Positions 1 to 4,948 of a DNA stretch of 5,452 nucleotides are shown here, in pieces. Positions within the stretch are counted from its first letter, which is position 1; each line of letters begins with the position of its first letter. This DNA is from Candidatus Methanophagales archaeon (GTDB lineage: Archaea; Halobacteriota; Syntropharchaeia; Alkanophagales; Methanospirareceae), in assembly GCA_003601795.1 (NCBI GenBank), contig PIXU01000255.1, positions 1-5,452 on the forward strand, read 5' to 3'. Under the pieces are notes generated by a model. The model was not told where the DNA came from, searched no databases, and worked only from the letters and a program-made list of their open reading frames with translations. Made by a program: the position numbers and the translations under genes.

Positions 1-830
1 ATCAGCCTCACTATTTCACTTCTCGCCGCTCTAATAGTCAACGGATACGGATTCCGTACTGGCAACTCATCCTCCTTCTGCAGAATCTCCATCAAACGCG
101 CAATCCGCGGCAGCCTCAAGTGTGATTCTCTTATGACAGAAGCATCAGAAAAGACAGCTTCGGGTGTGCCTTCTGCCACGAACCGTCCCTTATGCATCAC
201 ATATATTCTATCTGCATATTGCGGTACGGCATCTACATCATGAGTGGCGATAATCAATGCGATATTCATCCTTCTGCTCAAATCCACTAAAAGGTGCATC
301 ACAGCGCTTGACGTGCGTGGGTCTAAATTAGACGTGGGTTCGTCCAGCACAATGATTTTCGGATTCATTGCAAGAACTCCTGCGATTGACACCAATCGTT
401 TCTGTCCTCCGCTGAGATTATCCGGACTCTTATCCTTCAAATCCGCTATGTTCAGGATATTCAACGCATTATCTGCCCGCTCGGCTACTTCACGCCTTGA
501 AAGCCCCATGTTCCTCGGTCCGAATGCCACATCTGCCCATACTGTCGGCGCGAACAACTGATCGTCTGGATCCTGAAATACAAACCCTACCGTCATCCTT
601 ATCTTATCTAATTTATCCTTTGTTATCTCTTCTTCGTTTATACAAACCGTACCTTTCGTAGGTAAAAATAAGCCATTAAAATGATAGAACAGTGTGGATT
701 TACCACTTCCATTCGAGCCAATAACTGCTACTCTCTCGCCTTCCATTACCCTAAAGTTAATGCCGCTCAACGCTTCTGTTCCGTCTGGATATGTATAAAA
801 GAGGTCGGATACGTTTACTGCACACTTCAT
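1..830 (-). CDS. cbiO: Cobalt ECF transporter ATP-binding subunit CbiO (3' end beyond window)
   Basis: This is the ATPase that powers cobalt uptake with CbiQ and CbiM at the inner face of the membrane. The visible 276 residues contain the full ABC set: Walker A GSNGSGKST at 38-46, Q-loop Gln86 in FQDPDDQLF, signature LSGGQ at 139-143, Walker B IIVLDE at 159-164, D-loop NLDP at 168-171 and switch His197. The FQDPDDQLFAPTV block and the LSGGQKR signature are typical of the CbiO/EcfA branch of ABC ATPases. The start ATG at 830 overlaps the cbiQ stop in an ATGA arrangement, so translation is probably coupled. Family members are about 270-290 residues, so only a few codons should be missing past base 1. 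Only one ATPase gene is seen, which fits a homodimeric CbiO as in CbiMNQO systems rather than the EcfA1/A2 pairs of vitamin transporters. Confidence 0.95.
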   Translation of the reverse strand, partial: MKCAVNVSDLFYTYPDGTEALSGINFRVMEGERVAVIGSNGSGKSTLFYHFNGLFLPTKGTVCINEEEITKDKLDKIRMTVGFVFQDPDDQLFAPTVWADVAFGPRNMGLSRREVAERADNALNILNIADLKDKSPDNLSGGQKRLVSIAGVLAMNPKIIVLDEPTSNLDPRTSSAVMHLLVDLSRRMNIALIIATHDVDAVPQYADRIYVMHKGRFVAEGTPEAVFSDASVIRESHLRLPRIARLMEILQKEDELPVRNPYPLTIRAARSEIVRL

Positions 831-1642
831 AAGCCGGTTCCCGCTCCTAGCCATATATGGTCAACAATTACCAGCAGTACCGAAAACACGATAATTATAA
901 CACAGAAAAGAGCGTTTTTGACTGATAACGGTTCAATTTCTGTAAGCTGTGAATCTATCGTATATCCGCGTGACAGCATTGCGGCATATACGCGTTCACC
1001 ACGTTTTAATGCCCTCAAGATGAGCGAACCTGCGATGGTACTGAGATTATTCAGCTTTCGCTTATAGCCAAGTCTACTGGAGAAGCCGCATCTTGACGCC
1101 TGTGCCCTGTACATCCTTACGCTTTCCCCAGACAGCAGATGGATATAGCGCAACATCATCACCGCGAGGTCAACCATGACCTTTGGCACTTTGAACCAGT
1201 GCATTGCTTCCGTCACCGCCATCACCTCTGTGGTAGCTATAAACACGCTCAATACAGAAATCGATGCTATTATCCGCGCGAAAAGCAAAACAGCAAACGA
1301 GCATGATTCCTGATATATTGGCAGCCCGAAGAAGGAGGATACTTGATGCTCACCACCGTATGTGAATATGACAACGACAAGCACGACTACCGCAACAGAG
1401 AACGGAAGAAGAACCAGCCGTTTAAGATATATCTTCAGCGGCATTTTAATACCGAAACAGATAACTGTGGCAGCGCAAAAAATAAAAAAGGGGATAAGGG
1501 GTTGCTTCATCGAAATGATGCTGAATATCAACGCAAAAGCACCTATGAGCTTTACTCGTGCATCAAGTCGGTGGATAGTCGAACTACTGCCAACTACTAA
1601 CCGCTCAAAGTCCACCTCTTGGGCATAATTAATGAGCCGCAT
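827..1642 (-). CDS. cbiQ: Cobalt ECF transporter transmembrane (T) subunit CbiQ
   Basis: This is the membrane T component that links the ATPase to the substrate-binding M subunit. The 271 residues include an amphipathic N-terminus with HRLDARVKL at 24-32, several hydrophobic segments (about 33-46, 50-65, 77-95, 117-137 and a final one at 244-266), and a long cytoplasmic stretch carrying the two coupling motifs. The second motif, within RGERVYAAMLSRGY at 214-227, has the expected Ser-Arg-Gly. The first, near 179-187 (RAQASRCGF), has Cys between the Arg and the Gly and so departs slightly from the usual Ala-Arg-Gly. The ATG at 1642 lies 9 bases after an in-frame stop, so no longer start is possible. 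No clear Shine-Dalgarno sequence precedes it, and the preceding small gene stops only 11 bases upstream, so coupling is likely. The stop overlaps the cbiO start by 4 bases. Confidence 0.93.
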   Translation of the reverse strand: MRLINYAQEVDFERLVVGSSSTIHRLDARVKLIGAFALIFSIISMKQPLIPFFIFCAATVICFGIKMPLKIYLKRLVLLPFSVAVVVLVVVIFTYGGEHQVSSFFGLPIYQESCSFAVLLFARIIASISVLSVFIATTEVMAVTEAMHWFKVPKVMVDLAVMMLRYIHLLSGESVRMYRAQASRCGFSSRLGYKRKLNNLSTIAGSLILRALKRGERVYAAMLSRGYTIDSQLTEIEPLSVKNALFCVIIIVFSVLLVIVDHIWLGAGTGL

Positions 1643-1653
1643 CGCTTGTCATT

Positions 1654-1773
1654 CTACATCGTTTCCGATTTTAATCTCCACTCACATATATAGTGCCCAA
1701 TGATCAGGAAAACGAAGAACCCAATCGTTGTTCCGATTCCTGCCAACGGGTCGCCCTCTAGCCATTCAAGCAT
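1654..1773 (-). CDS. 39-residue single-helix membrane protein within the cobalt transporter operon
   Basis: This short ORF encodes 39 residues: an acidic N-terminus (MLEWLEGDP), one hydrophobic segment at about 11-30 that includes GFFVFLIIGHYIC, and a basic/polar tail EWRLKSETM. A strong AGGAGG Shine-Dalgarno sequence (1781-1786) lies 7 bases before the ATG. The ATG overlaps the stop of the CbiN-like gene by 8 bases, and its own stop is 11 bases before cbiQ. The strong ribosome site and the snug fit between neighbours argue that it is translated. By the positive-inside rule the C-terminus would be cytoplasmic. I do not recognise a family. From its place in the operon it could be an accessory subunit of the cobalt importer, for example one stabilising the M-N-Q complex; that is inference. 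His27 and Cys30 near the membrane end are possible metal-contacting residues, but nothing shows this directly. Confidence 0.72.
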   Translation of the reverse strand: MLEWLEGDPLAGIGTTIGFFVFLIIGHYICEWRLKSETM

Positions 1774-2056
1774 CTTCTCGCCTCCTAAATAGCCCCGTCC
1801 ATAGATATCCGACTATGAAGCCTGCAACAATTCCCGCGATTGTGAAGCCCAATGGCTCCCCTACCAAATCAGTAATTGCAGGAACTAACGATGTTGCTTC
1901 AACATTTGCAGCAGTGCTCGCTGCGTGTTCTTCCACCATTGCATCTGTCCCTTCCATCCCATGACCGCCTATGTAGCCAATATACGCACCGGTAAGGAAG
2001 ATTGCGGTTATTACTACCATTAGAACCAACGCCGTCTTTGTGAATCGGTCAAGCAC
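1766..2056 (-). CDS. CbiN-like small membrane subunit of the cobalt transporter
   Basis: This 96-residue protein has two predicted membrane helices (about 8-29 and 69-90) separated by an external loop and ending in RRRED. The layout matches CbiN, which has two helices and an extracytoplasmic loop and sits next to cbiM. The loop start GGHGMEGTDAMVEE (30-43) recalls the Gly-Ala/Thr-Asp...Glu-Glu pattern after the first helix of CbiN, and GEPLGF before the second helix recalls its Pro-rich pre-helix segment. I chose GTG at 2056 because GGAGGTG (2063-2069) lies 6 bases upstream. A longer reading from an ATG at 2155 would lie mostly inside cbiM and places no ribosome site correctly. The gene overlaps the cbiM end by 8 bases and the next ORF by 8 bases. 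CbiN interacts with CbiM and is needed for cobalt loading in bacterial systems. The sequence match is weak, so the family call rests largely on topology and position. Confidence 0.75.
   Translation of the reverse strand: MLDRFTKTALVLMVVITAIFLTGAYIGYIGGHGMEGTDAMVEEHAASTAANVEATSLVPAITDLVGEPLGFTIAGIVAGFIVGYLWTGLFRRREDA
1781..1786 (-). promoter_or_regulatory. Strong Shine-Dalgarno site of the 39-residue ORF
   Basis: AGGAGG on the minus strand, 7 bases before the ATG at 1773. It lies inside the end of the CbiN-like coding region and is the main evidence that the small downstream ORF is a real gene. Confidence 0.75.
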
Positions 2057-2714
2057 TTGAAACACCTCCCCATAACTTCTTCGCCAGAAGATCAGGCATC
2101 CGGTCTGCAATATACTGCACAATGCCTGCGCTGAACACAAACTCGGCAAGTGCAAGTGGCAACTGTGTCGGCATGTATCCCACTGAATAGAGCGCCCAGT
2201 GTGAGAGCACAGAACCTGGATTGAGCGACAATGCGAGCTCGAGTGCTGCCGCTAAATAGCACAGTATATCACCTGTGAATCCTGCCATCCCTGCGGCAAG
2301 CCATAACGGCGAGTTCACCTTCCTCAGTAGTACGTAGATAAGATAACCACTGAATGTCCCTACGATCCCCATTGACACTATATTCGCACCGAGCGTTGTA
2401 AGTCCCCCATGTCCAAAAAACGCGTGGAAGAACAGTGCAATTGCGCCCAGTACCACGGTTGGAAAAGGACCGACAATTATCGCTGACATCGGCGTGCCTA
2501 TCGGATGTGAGCACGATCCTGTTACCGGGACGGGAATGTGCCAGACTGCGATTACGAAGACCGCAGCGCCCATCATTGCAAGCATCGGCAGGTACGATGC
2601 GTTCTCTTTTGTGCCTCTCTTTATCTGCCATACCCCTACCGCAATAAAGGGTATTGCGATTGCAAACCATACCAAACACCATTCTGGTGCCAATATACCA
2701 TCTGATATATGCAT
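2049..2714 (-). CDS. cbiM: Cobalt ECF transporter substrate-binding membrane subunit CbiM
   Basis: This is the substrate-specific membrane component that captures the metal ion. It begins MHISDGIL, the family hallmark, in which the free N-terminal amine and His2 bind the metal. There is no signal peptide in front, so Met1-His2 can sit in the binding site directly. The loop TGSCSHPIGT (65-74, His70) is the CbiM form; nickel-type NikM proteins usually carry a Gly-Thr-Ser-Gly-His type loop here, so cobalt is favoured. GHGGLTTLGAN at 101-111 is another conserved CbiM segment, and PTQLPLALAE near the C-terminus matches the last conserved block. The 221 residues hold about six to seven hydrophobic helices, a normal length. 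AGGTGAT (2723-2729) lies 8 bases before the ATG. It is the first gene of the transporter operon, which continues through the CbiN-like gene, the 39-residue ORF, cbiQ and cbiO. Confidence 0.95.
   Translation of the reverse strand: MHISDGILAPEWCLVWFAIAIPFIAVGVWQIKRGTKENASYLPMLAMMGAAVFVIAVWHIPVPVTGSCSHPIGTPMSAIIVGPFPTVVLGAIALFFHAFFGHGGLTTLGANIVSMGIVGTFSGYLIYVLLRKVNSPLWLAAGMAGFTGDILCYLAAALELALSLNPGSVLSHWALYSVGYMPTQLPLALAEFVFSAGIVQYIADRMPDLLAKKLWGGVSSA
2063..2069 (-). promoter_or_regulatory. Shine-Dalgarno site that sets the GTG start of the CbiN-like gene
   Basis: GGAGGTG on the minus strand, inside the last codons of cbiM, with 6 bases to the GTG at 2056. It decides between this start and longer alternatives (GTG at 2065, ATG at 2155). 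Confidence 0.75.
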
Positions 2715-2722
2715 TCTTTTTT

Positions 2723-2729
2723 ATCACCT
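2723..2729 (-). promoter_or_regulatory. Shine-Dalgarno site of cbiM
   Basis: AGGTGAT on the minus strand is an excellent match to the archaeal anti-Shine-Dalgarno and is 8 bases from the ATG at 2714. It fixes the MHISDGIL start over the slightly longer out-of-frame alternative nearby. Confidence 0.8.
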
Positions 2730-2768
2730 GAAGGAAGAGATGGAGGTATCACTATATAAGAGTTTCTA

Positions 2769-2776
2769 TTTTTAAA
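2769..2776 (-). promoter_or_regulatory. Candidate archaeal TATA box of the cbiM operon
   Basis: TTTAAAAA on the minus strand would place the transcription start near 2746, giving a leader of about 30 bases that contains the cbiM Shine-Dalgarno site. The same octamer occurs in the plus-strand promoter at 3803-3810. A second AT box, CTTATATAG (2752-2760), is an alternative, but it would start the mRNA right at the ribosome site. The operon may instead, or also, be read through from the upstream regulator gene, since no terminator is visible in the 104-base gap. Confidence 0.45.
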
Positions 2777-2780
2777 TTTT

Positions 2781-2811
2781 TGGTAACAGTTATAACCCAA
2801 ATAGGTAACCA
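2781..2811. repeat. Paired GGTAAC sites upstream of cbiM, possible operator
   Basis: GGTAAC occurs at 2782-2787 and again at 2804-2809, 22 bases apart start to start, or about two helical turns. Read as an inverted pair, TGGTAAC (2781-2787) and GTAACCA (2805-2811) match at 6 of 7 positions. The site abuts the upstream side of the proposed TATA box, where a bound protein would interfere with TBP/TFB. The spacing recalls the two-half-site operators of ribbon-helix-helix metal regulators such as NikR, although the sequence is not the NikR consensus. Regulatory function is inferred. Confidence 0.35.
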
Positions 2812-2818
2812 TTGTGCA

Positions 2819-3739
2819 TTACAATATCTTACCCACAACTTGAACATCTCTTTTAACCATTTTCTTCAGTATTTCTATTTTTTCCTCCTCCAGCGTAACA
2901 AGCACAACGGTTGAAGGTCCCGCCGATTTTTCTATATCTGTGCCCAGCTCTGGCTCTATTTCGTATTTATAACCCGAGATACTCCGCATCATTTCTAAAC
3001 TTCCCTGTATCCCTTCATGACCCACGGGTATAATTTCATGTATAAATTCCCTCTCTGAAAGTTTCTGCACATCCTCCACCATAACGATGCTTCTGGTCCC
3101 GGCGTTTAGCACTTCATCCCTTACCTTTGGCTCACCGATGGCAACAATCAAATCATTTTTCATCGACTTTCCTATTTTCAATTCTTTTTCCATGCATATC
3201 CCCAACGCAGTAATGCCCATTCCTGTTTGGTTCGTTTCGATGTTTTCCTCGGTATGCCCTTCTAATATCTCCAATGCATTAATTTTATGCGCTTCCTCTC
3301 TTATTCCCTGGAATATTTGTGAGCCCGTGGAAAAGAATCCCACACTCAGGTTGGCAACCAAAACAATCGGCTGTGCCCCCGAAGACAGAACCTTTATTAG
3401 CACTGTTCGAGCCATTAACCGCCCAAGGAGTATACCATCAAGTTTGACCACATCTTCGAGCTTTGGCCCTATGCCGCCGGAGGACGTATTAGCGAGCACT
3501 AATGCCTGTCCATTCTTGAGCTTCATAATAACGAGGTCACCGCATTTAGAAATTGAAATCTCATTGGGTGATATTTTCAGGCTCCTGAGGTTTACGAATC
3601 CCCCTATATTCTCTAAGAGCTGAAAATAAATCGTCAGTGCGTGCCTTATTACCTCGGAGCGGGTGATGCCATTCCTGGTAGCAACTTCGTCAATCTTCTG
3701 TATTTTCGTTTTTGGTATTCTGATGTTTACGGGCTCCAT
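2819..3739 (-). CDS. Ribbon-helix-helix regulator fused to a PurM/AIR-synthase-like (CblS-like) domain
   Basis: The 306-residue protein has two parts. Residues 1-45 (MEPVNIRIPKTKIQKIDEVA, then GITRSEVIRHAL) form a CopG/NikR-type ribbon-helix-helix DNA-binding domain: a basic beta strand, then two helices with the TRSEVIR turn. Residues about 60-306 resemble the AIR-synthase-related family that includes the alpha-ribazole kinase CblS, with NTSSGGIGPK (84-93), GRLMARTVLIKVLSSGAQP (106-124), GHTEENIETNQTGMGIT (161-177), GEPKVRDEVL (202-211) and HEIIPVGHEGI (234-244). Where related kinases, as I recall them, have an Asp before the Gly-rich turn, this protein has Thr85, so it may bind a ligand without catalysis. 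I chose the ATG at 3739, which has a weak AGGT ribosome site and starts exactly at the domain; upstream in-frame starts at 3760 and 3964 add non-homologous sequence. It sits directly upstream of cbiM on the same strand and is divergent from a phosphoribosyltransferase gene. A role in controlling cobalt uptake or cobamide-related genes is inferred. Confidence 0.8.
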   Translation of the reverse strand: MEPVNIRIPKTKIQKIDEVATRNGITRSEVIRHALTIYFQLLENIGGFVNLRSLKISPNEISISKCGDLVIMKLKNGQALVLANTSSGGIGPKLEDVVKLDGILLGRLMARTVLIKVLSSGAQPIVLVANLSVGFFSTGSQIFQGIREEAHKINALEILEGHTEENIETNQTGMGITALGICMEKELKIGKSMKNDLIVAIGEPKVRDEVLNAGTRSIVMVEDVQKLSEREFIHEIIPVGHEGIQGSLEMMRSISGYKYEIEPELGTDIEKSAGPSTVVLVTLEEEKIEILKKMVKRDVQVVGKIL

Positions 3740-3769
3740 TTTACCTGCTCTTTTCAGCATCGCTACAAA

Positions 3770-3795
3770 TTTTGCATTACATACGTAATACAAAA
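3770..3795. promoter_or_regulatory. 26-bp imperfect palindrome in the divergent promoter region, candidate operator
   Basis: The half-sites are TTTTG-N-ATTAC (3770-3780) and GTAAT-N-CAAAA (3785-3795) around a 4-base centre, with 11 of 13 base pairs symmetric. It lies between the regulator gene (start 3739) and the phosphoribosyltransferase gene (start 3833), a few bases upstream of the plus-strand TATA box and close to the likely minus-strand start site. It could therefore control both directions. The ribbon-helix-helix protein encoded next door is the obvious candidate ligand. Binding is inferred; the symmetry is seen directly. Confidence 0.55.
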
Positions 3796-3802
3796 CGATA
3801 CA

Positions 3803-3810
3803 TTTAAAAA
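3803..3810 (+). promoter_or_regulatory. Archaeal TATA box for the phosphoribosyltransferase operon, implying a leaderless mRNA
   Basis: TTTAAAAA is centred about 26 bases before the ATG at 3833, the usual archaeal distance from TATA centre to transcription start. No Shine-Dalgarno sequence precedes this ATG, so the transcript probably starts at or next to the start codon. On the opposite strand the same AT-rich block could serve the regulator gene, with a start near 3780. Confidence 0.5.
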
Positions 3811-3832
3811 GGGATATGCCCATGTTCCCTGC

Positions 3833-4948
3833 ATGAACAGGATAAAGAAAGAAGATTTCGGCAGCATGATTACCGAGCTCATGCGTGGAAGAAACCTTAC
3901 ACGGAGCGATGCATGCGAGATGTTCCGCCAGGTGCTCACGAATGAACAGCCGGAGCTGCATCAAGGTGCTTTCTTAGCAGCAATGACCGCTAAAGGTGCG
4001 ACGCCAGAGGAAATCGCAGGCATTTGGAAAGCCATTTATGAGTACGATACCATGAAAGTATCGCCTGTAGTGTCATCACCTTTGGTCGAAAACTGTGGCA
4101 CAGGAATGGATACACTCAATACCTTTAATATCAGTACTGCTGCATCTATCGTTGCCGCAGCCAACGGCATCTGCATGGCGAAACACGGAGCAAGGGCAAT
4201 TACATCCAGGTGCGGTGCCGTAGACATCCTAGAAGCAATAGGAGTTGACGTGGAATGCGAAGTGGAAATAGTAAAAAGAAGCATAGAAAAAGCAGGCATT
4301 GGCATCTTTAATGGCATGAATCCAAAAATCCATCCCCAACTTGCGAGAATCCTGTCCCAGATTCGCTTTGGTACCTTCCTGAATATCGCTGCATCTCTTG
4401 CCAATCCCGCACTTCCTCGCTACGCTGTAAGAGGTGTCTATTCCAAGGACCTGGTCGAGTCTGCCGCGATGGCGATGAGAGAAATGGGCTATCATCGAGC
4501 TTTTGTGGTTCATGGTATGAATGAAGATGGGACTGAAGGCATGGATGAAATGTCCACCATAGGAGAAACAATCGTTGCAGAACTGCATGAAGATGGTGAA
4601 ATCACTACATATACCGTTACTCCAGAGAAGTTTGGAATTCCACGCACTGACGCACGTGCTCTTCTTCCCGCAGCAGAAAAGAAAGAAGAAGTACTATACT
4701 TCCTGAAGATATTGAGTGGCATTGGGCAGGGTCCAAAAACTGATATCGTGTGTCTCAATGCTGCTCCTCTTTTATATTTGATGGGCAAAGCCAGAGACCT
4801 CAAGGAGGGTGTGGAAATAGCACGGAAGACACTCGAATCTGGCAAAGCACTCCTTAAACTGAGAGAATGGACGAGGGAACAAAATTCTGACGCTGAACAA
4901 GGTAAGAACAAACTTGAATGCCTGTTAAGGGAAATGGATGCAAATTGA
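3833..4948 (+). CDS. TrpD-family phosphoribosyltransferase, probably not anthranilate-specific
   Basis: The 371-residue protein has the TrpD (nucleoside phosphorylase/PRT class) fold: a helical N-terminal domain with HQGAFLAAMTAKGATPEEIAG (43-63), then the PRPP loop NCGTGMDTLNTFNIST (87-102), KHGARAITSRCGAVDILEAIGV (117-138), HPQLARIL (167-174), SLANPA (188-193) and the metal-binding GMDEMS (236-241, Asp238-Glu239). Compared with true TrpD, the loop GTGGD is GTGMD, KHGNR is KHGAR (Ala120), the Arg of the IRT block that contacts anthranilate is Gly180, and LGPL is AASL. These changes fall mainly in the aromatic acceptor site, so a different acceptor is likely. The C-terminus is slightly longer than TrpD and ends in a charged tail. 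I chose the ATG at 3833 because homology begins there and a TATA box sits at leaderless distance; the in-frame ATG at 3641 lies inside the divergent gene. No other trp gene is present. It overlaps the downstream dehydrogenase by 11 bases. Confidence 0.85.
   Translation: MNRIKKEDFGSMITELMRGRNLTRSDACEMFRQVLTNEQPELHQGAFLAAMTAKGATPEEIAGIWKAIYEYDTMKVSPVVSSPLVENCGTGMDTLNTFNISTAASIVAAANGICMAKHGARAITSRCGAVDILEAIGVDVECEVEIVKRSIEKAGIGIFNGMNPKIHPQLARILSQIRFGTFLNIAASLANPALPRYAVRGVYSKDLVESAAMAMREMGYHRAFVVHGMNEDGTEGMDEMSTIGETIVAELHEDGEITTYTVTPEKFGIPRTDARALLPAAEKKEEVLYFLKILSGIGQGPKTDIVCLNAAPLLYLMGKARDLKEGVEIARKTLESGKALLKLREWTREQNSDAEQGKNKLECLLREMDAN

Noticed and set aside
681..1067. 128-residue plus-strand ORF over the cbiO/cbiQ junction
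   Set aside because: It is antisense to two well-supported genes and has no ribosome site or recognisable domain.
2049..2714. NikM (nickel) instead of CbiM (cobalt)
   Set aside because: The metal loop reads TGSCSHP, the CbiM form; NikM usually has a Gly-Thr-Ser-Gly-His type loop. Nickel transport is not fully excluded by sequence alone.
2715..2818. Cobalamin riboswitch upstream of cbiM
   Set aside because: The gap is only 104 bases, much shorter than a cobalamin riboswitch, and I see no B12-box-like sequence.
3087..3623. 178-residue plus-strand ORF
   Set aside because: It is fully antisense to the regulator, whose reading is supported by two domains; composition is that of a shadow frame.
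2819..3964. Longer 381-residue reading of the regulator starting at 3964
   Set aside because: The extra 75 residues lie over the divergent gene's start and show no family similarity; the ribbon-helix-helix domain begins exactly at the ATG at 3739.
3641..4948. Longer 435-residue reading of the phosphoribosyltransferase starting at 3641
   Set aside because: The first 64 residues overlap the regulator gene in antisense and are not TrpD-like; a TATA box points to the ATG at 3833.
3833..4948. Genuine anthranilate phosphoribosyltransferase TrpD or thymidine/AMP phosphorylase
   Set aside because: Anthranilate-site residues are changed and there is no trp context; the protein is too short and lacks the extra domain of pyrimidine or AMP phosphorylases.
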